From the NCBI RefSeq assembly GCF_900078685.2, contig NZ_LT546166.1, positions 1,601,467 to 1,665,466 of the forward strand: a stretch of DNA of 64,000 nt, read 5' to 3'. Positions within the stretch are counted from its first letter, which is position 1. Every line of letters starts with the position of its first letter. Positions 17,999 to 28,387 of the stretch are shown one piece after another. The position numbers and the translations under genes were made by a program. This stretch comes from Mycolicibacter icosiumassiliensis. Lineage in GTDB: Bacteria; Actinomycetota; Actinomycetes; Mycobacteriales; Mycobacteriaceae. The notes under the pieces are model-generated. The model was not told the origin of the DNA. It searched no databases and saw nothing but the letters and a program-made list of their open reading frames with translations.

Positions 17999-20146
17999 TT
18001 AGGAGATAAACAACTTTGGATCGGCCAAGACTACGGCGGGGGGCACATCTCCCATTCGCCTTGCTGCAAATGGATATTCGTACACGGTTCCCTGGTTTCC
18101 GCACTCATTGGTCGTAACCGTTGCCGTCTCCACGCCCAACAGTGATCCGTCGGCCTGAGGGGTCCACGTCTTTTGGGAATGGTACGTAGGAGATTGCTCG
18201 GGGCCGGTCTGACCATTGCGAGTCACCGTACACATGGGGAGGAGCTGGTCGATCGGGTTCGATTCCCACTGCCCATTGACAAAATGAAGGATGTCGTGGA
18301 GCGCATTCGGCACTTGATTGTTATCGGCATCCAGTCCGGCACCGGTGGCGGCGCACCCTATCGAACCGCACCACGAACGAAATGCCCACCACTCATCTCT
18401 GAGGTTCTCCTTGGAAGGCGTGATCACGCCGTTGACCTTCCGCTTGGTCAAGTCGTAATCCAGGCGGTACAAGCCGTCGAGAACCGGTCCGTCAAGAGTT
18501 GGCGCTGGCGGGGGCGAGGAGTCCGGCGGTGATGCGCTGATAGTCGCCGGATCGGCTACGGCAACGCCGATAGGCACATCAGCTACCCGGGTCGCCGTCA
18601 CTGGGACTTGCTTAACCGCGCCTTGAAACCCGCACTCATTGGTGAGCACCGTATCGGTGAATATGCCTCGCAGCGTGCCGTCGGGTTGCGGTCGCCAGGT
18701 CCACGAGGTTGTTTCTGTGTCAGCTCCAGGTACGGTCTTGCCGCCTTCGATGGCGCACTCGGGGTACTGAACACGCTCACGGCCGGGTTCGGATTGCCAC
18801 CTTTGGTCGATGAACCGCAGCGCGATCGTGGCGCCGGACTTGTCCGCGACCGTATGGTCAGCGGTATCCAGTTTGGTTGCCGCAGCGACACATCCATCGG
18901 GTGTGCACTGCGAACGAAATGCCCACCAAGTTACGTCCGGTGACCGATACGACTGGCCGGTTTCTGGGGGACTCGAAGGAGGCTTGCTCTCTGGGGCCGG
19001 GCTCGCCGGAGCGGGATCCCGCGGTGCGGGTGCGCCGTTCAGAGTCTGCAGATCGTAATGGTAGGCAAGCTGGTAGGTGCCGTCCAGTGCCGCAGCAGGG
19101 GGTGTGGGGGCGCCGAAGCGCTGATGCGTTTGCGCGGAAACGACTACCCCGGCGGTGGCGAGTAGGAGAACCACGGCAGGGATCGCCCAACGGGCACGCC
19201 GTCGCCCCAATCGGGGCTGGGCGGACGAGCTGGTGTCGGATGGACTGGCGGCCTGCACCTGTTCGACGGGGGTGACCATGGTGTGCGCGGTCGCGGAAAG
19301 GCCTTGTGGCGCTGTGATTGCTGACAGTGAGCGGGCGAACTCTGCGCATGAAGCGAACCGATCGGTTGGACTCTTCGCCAGGGCACGTGCGAGCACTGGG
19401 TCCAGCGCGGCGAGGTCCGGCCGTGCGGCGGCAATCGACGGTGGTGGTGAGGACAGGTGTCGGCTGATGACCGCTGCGGGATTGGAAAGCGGGAACAGTG
19501 GAGTCCCGCAAAGTAAGTGGTAGGCGGTAGCGGCCAGTGCGTACTGGTCGGCGCGGCCGTCGATCGGTTCGCCCATCAGCTGCTCGGGCGCTGCGTAGGG
19601 GAGGGTGCCGAGGGCCACGTTGGTGGCCGTCAGGCCACCCACATCACCCATGGGTCGTGCGATCCCGAAGTCTCCCAGCAGGACTCGTCGTTCACCGCCT
19701 TGCGGGTCGCTGAGCAGGATGTTGGCGGGTTTGACGTCACGGTGCAATAGGCCGCGCTGATGGGCGTAATCGAGTGCGTCGGCTACGGCCGAAACGATCG
19801 ATTCGACGACGCCGGCCGGTATTCCGCCCGGGTAATGTTGCGCCAGCAACGTGGCGGCGTCGGTCCCCTCGACGTAATCCATGGAAATCCAGAGTTGGCC
19901 GTCGGACTCGCCGCGGTCATTCACCCGAACCACGCCGGGATGCCACAAGGTAGCGGCAAGGTCGGCCTCTCGGATAAACCGCATTCGGAATTCTTCGTCG
20001 GCAGAAAACTCGGGCCGCAGAATTTTGAGCGCATCGCGGCGTGGCAGGCGCGGATGCTCGGCCAGATACACTTCGCCCATTCCGCCGGTGCCCAATATCC
20101 GAACAATGCGGTACCCGGCAAAAAACGTTCCCTGAGCTAACGCCAT
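17999..20146 (-). CDS. Transmembrane Ser/Thr kinase with duplicated ectodomain
   Basis: A 715-residue receptor kinase. The kinase domain (about 10-275) has the glycine loop [12 protein letters not shown] at 135-137, DFG at 159-161 and APE at 186-188, with Thr173, Thr175 and Thr181 in the activation segment. A single membrane helix spans about 321-338. Outside are two related modules, about 353-530 and 555-712. Each carries WWAFRSxC, a GC pair, a further Cys and TNECGxQG, giving four cysteines per module that could form two disulphides. The kinase resembles the PknE/PknF branch. By recall this gene is not between Rv3268 and Rv3267 in M. tuberculosis. Its ligand is unknown. Confidence 0.9.
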   Translation of the reverse strand: MALAQGTFFAGYRIVRILGTGGMGEVYLAEHPRLPRRDALKILRPEFSADEEFRMRFIREADLAATLWHPGVVRVNDRGESDGQLWISMDYVEGTDAATLLAQHYPGGIPAGVVESIVSAVADALDYAHQRGLLHRDVKPANILLSDPQGGERRVLLGDFGIARPMGDVGGLTATNVALGTLPYAAPEQLMGEPIDGRADQYALAATAYHLLCGTPLFPLSNPAAVISRHLSSPPPSIAAARPDLAALDPVLARALAKSPTDRFASCAEFARSLSAITAPQGLSATAHTMVTPVEQVQAASPSDTSSSAQPRLGRRRARWAIPAVVLLLATAGVVVSAQTHQRFGAPTPPAAALDGTYQLAYHYDLQTLNGAPAPRDPAPASPAPESKPPSSPPETGQSYRSPDVTWWAFRSQCTPDGCVAAATKLDTADHTVADKSGATIALRFIDQRWQSEPGRERVQYPECAIEGGKTVPGADTETTSWTWRPQPDGTLRGIFTDTVLTNECGFQGAVKQVPVTATRVADVPIGVAVADPATISASPPDSSPPPAPTLDGPVLDGLYRLDYDLTKRKVNGVITPSKENLRDEWWAFRSWCGSIGCAATGAGLDADNNQVPNALHDILHFVNGQWESNPIDQLLPMCTVTRNGQTGPEQSPTYHSQKTWTPQADGSLLGVETATVTTNECGNQGTVYEYPFAARRMGDVPPAVVLADPKLFIS

Positions 20147-20214
20147 GCGGTGATATTAATGCTGATCGATCCGGATTCAGCGACCGTTGTCGCCCAGGCA
20201 AAGCTGATTCCCGA

Positions 20215-21687
20215 TCAGTTCACGCACTGCGGGTCGTTGGAACCCGCGGTCAGAATCGGTGACGCAACGGGGATTTGGGGCGCCTCGCCGTCGTCGTAGC
20301 TGGAGATGCCGGCCGCCTGCGCGCTGCTGCCGCCGGAGCCCAGGCCCGACCCGGGCCCGGTGTAGTCGTTGGCCAGCACGACGCGCACCGCGCCGGTCGG
20401 GACGGATTCGTTGGACACCACCGGCAATCCGCCCAGGTCCCTGGCCACCGCCCGTGCGCCGGGGTCGTCGGCCGAGGCGGCCTGCACCTGACTGGTGGGT
20501 ACGTGCCCGGACTCGTTGTTTCCGACCGATCCGGTGCCGAATCCCTTGGCGTTGAGCACCCCGGAGACCGCGGCGGCCAGTCCGTTGATGTCGGTGTCGT
20601 TGAGCACGCTGGCGGTGGTCTGCTCCGGGTTGTAGGCCAGCAGCTCGGTCTTGCCCTCGTCCTGATCGTGCAGCAGCCCGGCCACCCAGTCGGCCACCTG
20701 GCCGGGGTCGACGCGGACCACGCTCTGCATTCCGTCGTCGCTCCAGCCCGACTCCTCGAGCACCGGGATGGTGGCGAACGCCACCTTGCCCGCGGCCAGG
20801 TCTTGGGCCTTGGTGACGAAGTCGATCACGTCCCAGCCGGACGACAGCACCACCGACCGCTGTACCGCGGCCTGCAGCCGCGACAGGGTGCCCGGACTGG
20901 CCAGCGTCTTGCCGGAGATGACCTGGTGCGCCAGCGACGCCATCACGGTCTGCTGGCGCCGGACCCGGTCCAGGTCGCCGTGCGGGAGTTCGTGGCGCTG
21001 CCGCACGAAGCTGAGCGCCTGGGCGCCGCCGAGCCGCTGCCAGCCCGCCGGGAAGTCCGCGCCGGAGAGCTCTTCGTACACCGGCTCCTTGAGGCAGACG
21101 TCGACGCCGCCGAGGGCATCGGTGATCAGCGCGAACCCGAGCAGTCCGATCTCGGCGTAATGGTCGACGGTGACTCCGGTCAGATCGGCCACCGTCTTGA
21201 TCAGGGCCTCGCGGCCCGCTTCGGTACCGCGTGCCTGTGCCTGGATCGGGTCCATCCCGGATTCGACGAGCGCGTCGGCGGTCTCCAGCCGGGTGGCCCC
21301 GTACACGCCGTTGATCTTGGTCTTGTCCAGGCCGGGTGCCGCCACGTAGGAGTCGCGGGGGATCGAGATCGCAGTGGCCGACTTCCCGTTATTGGGGATC
21401 CGGACCAGGATGATCGTGTCGGTATTGGTGGCTTCGTCGTCCCCGACCCGCAGTGCGGACAGCTCTTCGGGGGTCAGCGGATTGCCGTGGGCGTCGGTGC
21501 GGCTGTCCATCCCGACCAGCAGGATGTCGACCGCGCCGTCGGATCCGCCGTTGCCCAGCGCCAGCGATGAGACGTGGAAGATGCCGTCCTCGAACGACCG
21601 GACTTGGCTCCAGGCCACTCCGGTACCCAGGACGACGGCGACGGCTGCCACCGTGGCGATCACACGAACCACACGTTGCGCAGGCAT
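20215..21687 (-). CDS. cpsA: LytR-CpsA-Psr (LCP) cell-wall ligase
   Basis: A 490-residue membrane-anchored enzyme with an N-terminal helix (about 6-27), an LCP domain and a C-terminal LytR_C domain. LCP residues are visible in DILLVGMDSR, NTDTIILVRIP, SIPRDSYV and RQRHELPHGDLDRVRRQQ, the arginines and aspartates that bind the polyprenyl pyrophosphate. Such proteins attach arabinogalactan to peptidoglycan. Its divergent neighbour rmlD and the wbbL gene make the rhamnose linker of the same polymer. By position it is the Rv3267 counterpart. The start is ATG 21687; GTG one codon earlier is possible. Confidence 0.92.
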   Translation of the reverse strand: MPAQRVVRVIATVAAVAVVLGTGVAWSQVRSFEDGIFHVSSLALGNGGSDGAVDILLVGMDSRTDAHGNPLTPEELSALRVGDDEATNTDTIILVRIPNNGKSATAISIPRDSYVAAPGLDKTKINGVYGATRLETADALVESGMDPIQAQARGTEAGREALIKTVADLTGVTVDHYAEIGLLGFALITDALGGVDVCLKEPVYEELSGADFPAGWQRLGGAQALSFVRQRHELPHGDLDRVRRQQTVMASLAHQVISGKTLASPGTLSRLQAAVQRSVVLSSGWDVIDFVTKAQDLAAGKVAFATIPVLEESGWSDDGMQSVVRVDPGQVADWVAGLLHDQDEGKTELLAYNPEQTTASVLNDTDINGLAAAVSGVLNAKGFGTGSVGNNESGHVPTSQVQAASADDPGARAVARDLGGLPVVSNESVPTGAVRVVLANDYTGPGSGLGSGGSSAQAAGISSYDDGEAPQIPVASPILTAGSNDPQCVN

Positions 21688-21755
21688 CACTTCAGATTAC
21701 TTGCGTAACTGCTGTATCGGCGGTAGCCGAGTGCGGCGTGCCAGACTCGACGGTC

Positions 21756-22625
21756 ATGACTACTCGGCAGCGGATCGTGATCACCGGCGCCGGCGGCCAA
21801 GTCGGCACTTTCCTGGCGAAACGCGCCGCCGAGACCGGTCGTGACCTGCTGGCACTGACCTCGGCGCAGTGCGACATCACCGATGCCGCTGCGGTGGACG
21901 CCGTGGACCTGCGGCCCGGTGACGTGCTGATCAACTGCGCGGCGTACACCCAGGTCGACGCGGCCGAGACCGAAACCGAGCGTGCCCACGCCGTCAATGC
22001 GGCCGGGCCCGGCCACCTGGCGGCCGCCTGCGCGCGGGCCGGGGCGCGCCTGATCCACATCTCCACCGACTACGTCTTCGACGGCGACTTCGGTGGTGCC
22101 GCGCCTCGCCCGTACGAACCGGGAGATGCCACCCGGCCGTTGTCCGTCTACGGTGCCACCAAACTGGCCGGCGAGAACGCGGTGCTGACAGCTTCACCGG
22201 ACGCCCTGGTGGTGCGCACCGCCTGGGTCTACACCGGTGCCGCGGGCGGCTCTGACTTCGTCGCGGTAATGCGCGAACGGGCTGCCGGCGATGCGGTCGT
22301 GGAGGTGGTCGACGACCAGATCGGATCCCCGACGTATGTGGGCGATCTCGTCGACGCGCTGCTGGCGTTGGCCGCCACACCGCCGAGTGCCCGGGTATTG
22401 CACGCCGCCAACGCCGGTGCCGCGAGCCGCTACGAACAGGCCCGCGCGGTGTTCGCCGCGGTCGGCGCCGATCCGGACCGGGTGCGCCCGGTCAGCAGTG
22501 CGGTGCATCCGCGCCCGGCGGCCCGGCCCGCCTACTCCGCGTTGTCGGGCAGCGAGTCGGCGCGGGCCGGCCTGGCGCCGCTGCGCCGGTGGAGCGATGC
22601 ATTGTCCGCCGCCGTGGCCAGATAA
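21756..22625 (+). CDS. rmlD: dTDP-4-dehydrorhamnose reductase
   Basis: A 289-residue extended SDR enzyme that catalyses the last step of dTDP-L-rhamnose synthesis. It begins with the NAD(P)-binding loop ITGAGGQVGTFL, has the DYVFDGDF motif, the catalytic YGATK pair (Tyr-x-x-x-Lys), and the substrate motif VVRTAWVY. ATG 21756 is the first in-frame start after the divergent cpsA promoter region. It is followed closely by wbbL and rmlA2, an operon that makes and uses the rhamnosyl linker. Confidence 0.94.
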   Translation: MTTRQRIVITGAGGQVGTFLAKRAAETGRDLLALTSAQCDITDAAAVDAVDLRPGDVLINCAAYTQVDAAETETERAHAVNAAGPGHLAAACARAGARLIHISTDYVFDGDFGGAAPRPYEPGDATRPLSVYGATKLAGENAVLTASPDALVVRTAWVYTGAAGGSDFVAVMRERAAGDAVVEVVDDQIGSPTYVGDLVDALLALAATPPSARVLHAANAGAASRYEQARAVFAAVGADPDRVRPVSSAVHPRPAARPAYSALSGSESARAGLAPLRRWSDALSAAVAR

Positions 22626-22635
22626 CCTCTACGCC

Positions 22636-23523
22636 GTGAGTGAGGCCCTGCCGGTGGTGACGGTGACCTATTCGCCGGGATGGCATCTGGACCGCTTCCT
22701 GGCATCGCTGTCGCTGGCGACCGATCGTCCGGTGCGGGTGGTGATGGCCGACAACGGGTCCACCGACGGTTCGCCGGAGGAAGCCGAGCAGCGCTATCCG
22801 AACGTGCAGTTGCTGCACACCGGGGCCAACCTGGGCTACGGCGGAGCGGTCAATGCCGGGGTGGCCTTGCTGGACGCCGAGGGTGGCGAACGCAGCGAAT
22901 TTTTCATCGTGGCCAACCCTGATGTGCAGTGGGGTCCGGGCAGCATCGAGGCCCTGCTGGACGCGGCGGACCGGTGGCCGCGGGCGGCGACGCTGGGCCC
23001 GCTGATCCGGGAGCCAGACGGCTCGGTGTATCCCTCGGCCCGCCACCTGCCCAGCCTGATCCGCGGCGGCATGCACGCCGTGGTCGGCCCGGTGTGGCCC
23101 AACAATCCCTGGACCCGCGCTTATCGGCAGGAACGGCTGGAGCCCAGCGAGCGGCCGGTCGGCTGGCTGTCGGGGGCGTGCCTGCTGGTGCGCCGGTCCG
23201 CGTTCGACGCGATCGGCGGCTTCGATGAGCGCTACTTCCTCTATATGGAGGACGTCGACCTGGGGGATCGGCTGGCCAAGGCCGGCTGGCTCAATGTGTA
23301 CGTGCCCTCGGCCGAGGTGTTGCACCAGAAGGGCCACGCCACCGGCAAGGACCCCGCGCGCAACCTGGCCGCACACCACCGCAGCACCTACACCTACCTG
23401 GCCGACCGGCACCCCGGTTGGTGGCAGGCGCCGCTGCGCTGGAGCTTCCGGGGCGCATTGGCGGTGCGCTCGCGCCTGGTGGTGCGCAGCGCTCGCCGCA
23501 AACTGACGAAGGGACGCCCGTGA
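22636..23523 (+). CDS. wbbL: Rhamnosyltransferase of the arabinogalactan linker
   Basis: A 295-residue GT2-family glycosyltransferase that transfers rhamnose from dTDP-rhamnose to polyprenyl-PP-GlcNAc, forming the linker between peptidoglycan and arabinogalactan. It shows VVMADNGSTDGSPEEAE, the ANPDVQWGPG acidic motif, and the downstream FLYMEDVDLGDRLAKAG region with the predicted catalytic acid. The length is near the 301 residues of WbbL1 by recall. Start is GTG 22636, ten bases after rmlD. It overlaps rmlA2 by four bases. Confidence 0.93.
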   Translation: MSEALPVVTVTYSPGWHLDRFLASLSLATDRPVRVVMADNGSTDGSPEEAEQRYPNVQLLHTGANLGYGGAVNAGVALLDAEGGERSEFFIVANPDVQWGPGSIEALLDAADRWPRAATLGPLIREPDGSVYPSARHLPSLIRGGMHAVVGPVWPNNPWTRAYRQERLEPSERPVGWLSGACLLVRRSAFDAIGGFDERYFLYMEDVDLGDRLAKAGWLNVYVPSAEVLHQKGHATGKDPARNLAAHHRSTYTYLADRHPGWWQAPLRWSFRGALAVRSRLVVRSARRKLTKGRP

Positions 23524-24593
23524 CACTCAGCCAAGTCGATGCCGTCGTCCTGGTCGGCGGCAAGGGGACCCGGCTGCGGCCGCTGACCCTGTCGGCGCCC
23601 AAGCCGATGCTTCCGACTGCGGGTCTGCCGTTCCTGACTCACCTGCTGTCGCGGATCGCCGCCGCCGGCATCGAGCACGTCATCCTCAGCACGTCCTACA
23701 AGCCGGAGGTGTTCTCCGCGGAGTTCGGCGACGGCTCGGCGCTGGGCCTGCAGATCGACTACGTGACCGAGGAGGAGCCGCTGGGCACCGGCGGAGGTAT
23801 CGCCAACGTCGCACCCAAGCTGCGCCATGACACCGCGATGGTGTTCAACGGTGACGTGCTGTCGGGGGCGGATCTGACCGAGTTGTACGACTACCACCGC
23901 GCGCAGGGTGCCGAGGCGACCCTGCACCTGGTCCGCGTCGGCGACCCGCGCGCGTTCGGCTGCGTGCCCACCACCGATGGGCGGGTCACCGCATTCCTGG
24001 AGAAGACCGAGGACCCGCCCACGGACCAGATCAATGCCGGTTGCTACGTGCTGTCCCGGGAGGTTATCGATCGCATCCCGCGCGGGCGCCCGGTCTCGGT
24101 GGAGCGGGAGGTGTTTCCCGCGCTGTTGGCCGACGGTGTGAAGGTCTGCGGCTACGTCGACACCAGCTACTGGCGCGACATGGGCACCCCGGAAGATTTC
24201 GTTCGCGGTTCGGCGGACCTGGTGCGCGGTATCGCGCCGTCACCGGCGCTGGGCGGCCGGCGCGGCGAGGCGCTGGTGCACGACGGTGCCTCGGTGGCGC
24301 CGGGTGCGGTCCTGATCGGCGGGACTGTGGTGGGTCGGGGCGCCGAGATCGGCCCGGGTGCCCGACTCGATGGTGCGGTGATCTTCGACGGGGTCAAGGT
24401 CGAGGCAGGCTGCGTGATCGAACGCTCGATCGTCGGGTTCGGTGCCCGGATCGGGCCGCGGGCGCTGATCCGCGACGGGGTGATCGGCGACGGCGCCGAC
24501 ATCGGGGCCCGATGCGAGTTGCTGCGCGGGGCCCGGGTGTGGCCTGGGGTGTCGATCCCCGACTGTGGGATCCGCTACTCCAGCGACGTCTGA
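23520..24593 (+). CDS. rmlA2: Sugar-1-phosphate nucleotidyltransferase (RmlA2/ManB-type)
   Basis: A 357-residue nucleotidyltransferase that probably makes GDP-mannose or a related sugar nucleotide. The N-terminal domain has the pyrophosphorylase signature LVGGKGTRLRPLTLSAPKPM and the EEEPLGTGGG motif. From about residue 245 a left-handed beta-helix appears as hexapeptide repeats rich in GA, IG and GV pairs. In M. tuberculosis Rv3264c is variously named manB or rmlA2 and assigned GDP-mannose synthesis. GTG 23520 overlaps the wbbL stop (GTGA), so it is coupled to it. The nucleotide specificity is not decided by the sequence. Confidence 0.88.
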   Translation: MTLSQVDAVVLVGGKGTRLRPLTLSAPKPMLPTAGLPFLTHLLSRIAAAGIEHVILSTSYKPEVFSAEFGDGSALGLQIDYVTEEEPLGTGGGIANVAPKLRHDTAMVFNGDVLSGADLTELYDYHRAQGAEATLHLVRVGDPRAFGCVPTTDGRVTAFLEKTEDPPTDQINAGCYVLSREVIDRIPRGRPVSVEREVFPALLADGVKVCGYVDTSYWRDMGTPEDFVRGSADLVRGIAPSPALGGRRGEALVHDGASVAPGAVLIGGTVVGRGAEIGPGARLDGAVIFDGVKVEAGCVIERSIVGFGARIGPRALIRDGVIGDGADIGARCELLRGARVWPGVSIPDCGIRYSSDV

Positions 24594-24685
24594 GCCGGCC
24601 GATCCCGCGTTGACTCGGCGGTCACGGCGCACCCCTCTCGACCTTTTCCGCCCTACGCGCAGTGCCAACGGTGGATGGTCGTGGC

Positions 24686-25225
24686 TCAGTGCCGATCCGT
24701 CGCCAGGCCAACCAGATGCGCCAGGGCGTCGTCGGCATCCGGCGGTAACGCATCCACCGGCCACCAGCGCAGGTCTACCGATTCTTCGCTGATGTCGATC
24801 TGTGCATCCGCGGGCGCGTGCGCGACGAACTGCAGGTCCAGGTGCCGGGTCGGCACGCCCAGCGAGCAGGTCACCGGATGCACGTGCACGGCCGCCAGCT
24901 GCGGATCCAGCCGCAGACCCACGATGCCGGATTCTTCGGTGGCCTCACGCAGTGCGGCGGCGGCGATGTCGGCGTCGGTGTCCTCGCAGTGCCCGCCGAG
25001 CTGCAGCCAGCGGCCCACCCGCGGGTGCAGGGTGAGCAGCGCGTGCCGGCCGGTGTGGTCGAGTACCAGGGTGGATGCGGTGATGTGGCCGGCAACGCAT
25101 TCGCGTCGGCACGCGTCGGGGCGGGCAGCCAGAAAAGCCAGCACCGCGTGCCGTAGCGAGTCCTGATCGGAATCCGGTGCTGCCCAGTCGTTCAGTGCCG
25201 CGACAGCGGAGTCGTGCAGGCTCAT
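24686..25225 (-). CDS. Nudix hydrolase
   Basis: A 179-residue Nudix-fold pyrophosphohydrolase. The Nudix box region reads [18 protein letters not shown] then [10 protein letters not shown], with the REATEE core that binds the metal ions; the spacing in its first half differs by one residue from the classical box, as in many actinobacterial members. Its start overlaps the fbiB stop by four bases, so it is probably co-translated with the F420 genes. By recall the place downstream of fbiB in M. tuberculosis is held by a methyltransferase instead. The substrate is unknown. Confidence 0.88.
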   Translation of the reverse strand: MSLHDSAVAALNDWAAPDSDQDSLRHAVLAFLAARPDACRRECVAGHITASTLVLDHTGRHALLTLHPRVGRWLQLGGHCEDTDADIAAAALREATEESGIVGLRLDPQLAAVHVHPVTCSLGVPTRHLDLQFVAHAPADAQIDISEESVDLRWWPVDALPPDADDALAHLVGLATDRH

Positions 25226-26562
25226 CGCCGCACCAGCAGGTCGCCGACGTCGGCTGGCCGGCGTGGTTCGGGTGGTTCGGTGGGGTAGCCGATCGCGATG
25301 GCGCCCAAGGGTTCCCAGTCGGCTGGCAGATCGAGTTCGGTGCGGACCAAATCGGGGGTGAAGATGGTGGAACCGATCCAGCAGCTGCCCACGCCACGTA
25401 CCGCTAGTGCCACCAACAGGCCCTGGACTGCAGCTCCGACGGCAACCGTGAACATGGTGTGCTCGGCGGCGGTGCGGGTGGCGTCGGGGTAGTGGTGGGC
25501 GCCGTCGGGAACCATCATCGGGATGACGACTTCGGGTGCGTCATAAAGGATCTGGCCACGCGAGACGCGGGCCGAAATGGCCTCGGGGGACTTGCCGTCG
25601 CCGGTCAAATCGGACCGCCATTGCTGCGCCATGGCATCGAGCAGTCGAGTGCGAACGCTGGGGGTCTGCAGCCAGACGAACCGGACCGGGCGGGTGTGAT
25701 GCGGGGCCGGGGCGGTTAGGGCCTCGGCGATGGAGTCGGTGATCAGTTGCGCCGGAACAGGTTCGGCGGCGAAGCTACGGACGGAGCGGCGCAACAGCTG
25801 TGCCTGGCCGCGTCCGACCCCGATGGCCTCGGCGGTGCCCAGCCAGAACAGGTCATCAGGGCCGGAGCGCACCAGTGCGGCTGCGGTGGAACCGTTGTCG
25901 GGGCTGGTAACGCCACGCACCACCGCCACCGGAACATCGGTGAGCTTGCCCTTGACCAGGTCGGCGGCCGCGGCGAGTTCGTCGGCGACGGCCACTTCGG
26001 TGACCAGCAATTCGTTGCCGTGTCGGTCGACGGACCCAGCGTAGCCATTGAGCACAGCCAGGCCCGACGCCCCGATCGCGACGTCGATCTGACCGTTGCG
26101 CCAGGCGCGGCCCATGGTGTCGGTGATCAGCACCGCCACGCTGACGCCCAGCCGCTCGGCCAGTCCGGCGCGCAACGCGGCGGCGCTGCCGTCGGGGTCG
26201 ACCGGCAGCAGCGCGAGTTCGTCGGAGCCGACGTTGGAGCCGTCCACACCGGCGGCGGCCTGTACCAGGCCGAGGCGATTCTCGGTGATCCAGGTGCGGC
26301 CTTTGCGGGCCAGTACGCGTACCGCCTCGGCCTCGACCAGCTGGCGGCGCAGTTCATCGCGCGCCTCGGCGTCGTGCGGCGCCGGCACGATGCGGCCCTC
26401 GCACTTGGACACCACCTTGCTGGTGACGACCACGATGTCGCCGTTGGCCAGCCACGGGGCGGCTTGGGCCAGCGCGGCCGCGAGATCGTCGCCGGGCCGG
26501 AATTCGCCCAAGCCGGTCACCGGCAAGATCTCGACCTTGGCGGCGCTGCCGTGCTCGGTCAT
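25222..26562 (-). CDS. fbiB: F420 gamma-glutamyl ligase / dehydro-F420-0 reductase
   Basis: A 446-residue two-domain protein. The N-terminal half is a CofE-type ligase that adds gamma-linked glutamates to F420-0 ([26 protein letters not shown]), and the C-terminal half is a nitroreductase-fold FMN domain ([25 protein letters not shown]) that in mycobacteria reduces dehydro-F420-0. The length matches FbiB. It overlaps fbiA by four bases (ATGA), so the two are coupled. F420 supports nitroreductases and other deazaflavin enzymes. Confidence 0.96.
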   Translation of the reverse strand: MTEHGSAAKVEILPVTGLGEFRPGDDLAAALAQAAPWLANGDIVVVTSKVVSKCEGRIVPAPHDAEARDELRRQLVEAEAVRVLARKGRTWITENRLGLVQAAAGVDGSNVGSDELALLPVDPDGSAAALRAGLAERLGVSVAVLITDTMGRAWRNGQIDVAIGASGLAVLNGYAGSVDRHGNELLVTEVAVADELAAAADLVKGKLTDVPVAVVRGVTSPDNGSTAAALVRSGPDDLFWLGTAEAIGVGRGQAQLLRRSVRSFAAEPVPAQLITDSIAEALTAPAPHHTRPVRFVWLQTPSVRTRLLDAMAQQWRSDLTGDGKSPEAISARVSRGQILYDAPEVVIPMMVPDGAHHYPDATRTAAEHTMFTVAVGAAVQGLLVALAVRGVGSCWIGSTIFTPDLVRTELDLPADWEPLGAIAIGYPTEPPEPRRPADVGDLLVRR

Positions 26563-27563
26563 CGAATACCCGCGAGATCCAGTCCGGTACGGACCATTTC
26601 GGCCGTGGCTGCCGGATCGGTCATCAGCAACGGGGCGGCGCGTACGGTGACGCCGGCGATGTCGGCGCCGTCGACCCGCTCGCCCTCGTGCACCAGCCAG
26701 TAGTCCAGAATCCCGGTCCCACTGCGGGCGCCGTAGTGCTCGCCGACCGCCCGGGAAGTCGAATCCAACCCGATCACGCTCAGGCAGACATCGGCCATGC
26801 CGCGCAACGGCTTTCCGGCGATGATCGGGGAGTAGCCGACGATCGGCGCCGCGGTGGAGCGCAGCGCCGCGCGGACACCCGGAACGGCCAGGATGGCGCC
26901 GATGCTGACCACCGGATTGGAGGGGGCCAGCAGCACGATGTCGGCGCCGGTGATGGCGTCGACGGCTTCGGTTGTGGCCGTGGCCTTCTCTGCGCCCACG
27001 AAGCCGAACCCGTGCGTGGGAACCTGGGCGCGGTAGCGCACCCACCACTCCTGGAAGTGGATCGCGCGCTGGGTGTCGTCGGCCGGATCGGTGATGACGA
27101 CGTGGGTTTCGCAGCTGTCGTTGGTGACCGGTAACAGCCGCGCTCCCGGCTGCCAGCGCTCGCACAGCGCCGAAGTCACCTCGGTCAGCGGGTAACCGGC
27201 GCGCAGCGACTGGGTGCGTACCAGGTGGGTAGCCAGGTCGCGGTCGCCGAGGCCGAACCAGTCCGGCTGCATCCCGTAGCGAGCCAACTCCTCCATGGCG
27301 TGCCAGGTTTCGTCCCGGTGACCCCAGCCGCGCTCGGGGTCGACGCCGCCGCCCAGGGTGTACATGCAGGTGTCCAGGTCGGGGCAGATGCGTACCCCGT
27401 GCATCCAGGCGTCGTCGCCGACATTGACGACCGCGGTCAGTTCGTGCCCGGCTGCCCCGCTGTCAGCTGGGGATTCGGCGAATTGGCCCAGACCCAGTAG
27501 TTTCTGGACGCCGAGCAGGAACCGGGCGCCGCCGACTCCCCCGACGAGAACGGTGACCTTCAC
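26559..27563 (-). CDS. fbiA: Phosphoenolpyruvyl/lactyl transferase of F420 synthesis
   Basis: A 334-residue CofD-family enzyme that transfers the phosphoenolpyruvyl (or lactyl) phosphate group to Fo, forming (dehydro-)F420-0. It begins [19 protein letters not shown], the nucleotide loop of the family, and contains [16 protein letters not shown] and the [14 protein letters not shown] substrate loop. It is the first gene of the fbiA-fbiB-nudix operon and is divergent from whiB2, with 345 bases between the starts. Confidence 0.96.
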   Translation of the reverse strand: MKVTVLVGGVGGARFLLGVQKLLGLGQFAESPADSGAAGHELTAVVNVGDDAWMHGVRICPDLDTCMYTLGGGVDPERGWGHRDETWHAMEELARYGMQPDWFGLGDRDLATHLVRTQSLRAGYPLTEVTSALCERWQPGARLLPVTNDSCETHVVITDPADDTQRAIHFQEWWVRYRAQVPTHGFGFVGAEKATATTEAVDAITGADIVLLAPSNPVVSIGAILAVPGVRAALRSTAAPIVGYSPIIAGKPLRGMADVCLSVIGLDSTSRAVGEHYGARSGTGILDYWLVHEGERVDGADIAGVTVRAAPLLMTDPAATAEMVRTGLDLAGIR

Positions 27564-27908
27564 AGCGCACGACAGTACCTTTGGCGCCGCTACGGCCGGT
27601 GTGGCGGACCGTTATCGCCGCTGCGTCGGGGGCGCGGTAAGACACGCCGAGGGGCGGGTGTGGGGTAGATGACAGGGACTCGCCGGTCTCGAACACGTTG
27701 GAAATCGATCACGGGATGGTAAGGAATTTGGCCAATCGGCTTGACCGGGCTGATCAACCCGTGTCTAATCACACTAGTGTCATTTCCCGGTTGGCCAACC
27801 GATTTCGGTGTCGCAGACCGAGATTCGACCACATGTTCGAATCGGGTGGTCAATATCTTCCGATTCGGCCGACATATCACGATCGCGCTACAGGTGAGGA
27901 GGCGGAGC
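27564..27908. promoter_or_regulatory. Long divergent promoter region between fbiA and whiB2
   Basis: 345 bases without a gene. The half near whiB2 is less GC-rich than its surroundings and holds repeated symmetrical elements: TTGGCCAA at 27728-27735 and again at 27791-27798, exactly 63 bases apart (six helical turns), and the perfect palindrome ACACTAGTGT at 27771-27780 between them. A GAGGAGGCGG ribosome site precedes whiB2. No reading frame here looks real. These symmetrical elements may be regulator sites for the developmental-type gene whiB2; no binding protein is assigned. Confidence 0.45.
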
Positions 27909-28304
27909 ATGTCCTATGAGCACCTTTGGGGCGTGATGGGGGGAGCACCGCACGCCGGTGCCGAAATGGCCGAAATGGCTGGGCCCAGTGGGCTTGAGGC
28001 GATGCCCAGCCGGCCGCATCTGAGTCTGGTTCCCGAGCCTGAGGACTACGACGAGTTCGAGCCGTTCGACCCGGCGTCGGCCACCAACGAGCAATGGCAG
28101 GACCGTGCGCTGTGCTCGCAGACCGACCCTGAGGCGTTCTTCCCGGAAAAGGGCGGCTCGACCCGGGAGGCCAAGAAGATCTGCCAGCGGTGCTCGGTTC
28201 GCAGCGAGTGCCTGGAATACGCCTTGGGGCACGACGAGCGCTTCGGTATCTGGGGTGGGCTTTCCGAGCGTGAGCGCCGCCGCCTCAAGCGCGGCATTAT
28301 CTGA
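27909..28304 (+). CDS. whiB2: WhiB-family Fe-S regulator WhiB2
   Basis: A 131-residue iron-sulphur transcription partner. The conserved core from RALCSQTDPEAFFPEKGG through CQRC and SEC has the four cluster cysteines, followed by GIWGGLSERERRRLKRGII, the WhiB turn and basic tail. WhiB2 is needed for cell division in mycobacteria and is the WhiB/WhmD counterpart. The start at ATG 27909 (MSYEHLWG) has a strong ribosome site; the low-complexity stretch of about 45 residues before the core is longer than in M. tuberculosis but like that of fast growers by recall. Confidence 0.95.
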   Translation: MSYEHLWGVMGGAPHAGAEMAEMAGPSGLEAMPSRPHLSLVPEPEDYDEFEPFDPASATNEQWQDRALCSQTDPEAFFPEKGGSTREAKKICQRCSVRSECLEYALGHDERFGIWGGLSERERRRLKRGII

Positions 28305-28357
28305 GTCTGCGTTCTGTCGCTTCGGGCGACCCACTGCGCCCGGCTGCGCTGGGGGCA

Positions 28358-28377
28358 CCTCCCGCTTGCGGGGGAGG
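28358..28377. terminator. GC-rich hairpin between whiB2 and the zincin-like gene
   Basis: CCTCCCGC pairs with GCGGGGGAGG around a TT loop, with a small bulge. It lies 54 bases after whiB2, in the convergent gap, and could end both transcripts. The surrounding 31 bases (28351-28381) recur with one substitution and one gap at 46708-46737, so the hairpin belongs to a dispersed repeat. Confidence 0.5.
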
Positions 28378-28387
28378 ATCGCACGGG

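Noticed and set aside
25222..27165. A 647-codon frame covering fbiB
   Set aside because: The N-terminal 200 codons are antisense or out-of-frame with respect to fbiA and Arg/Gly-rich; the true fbiB start is ATG 26562 overlapping the fbiA stop.
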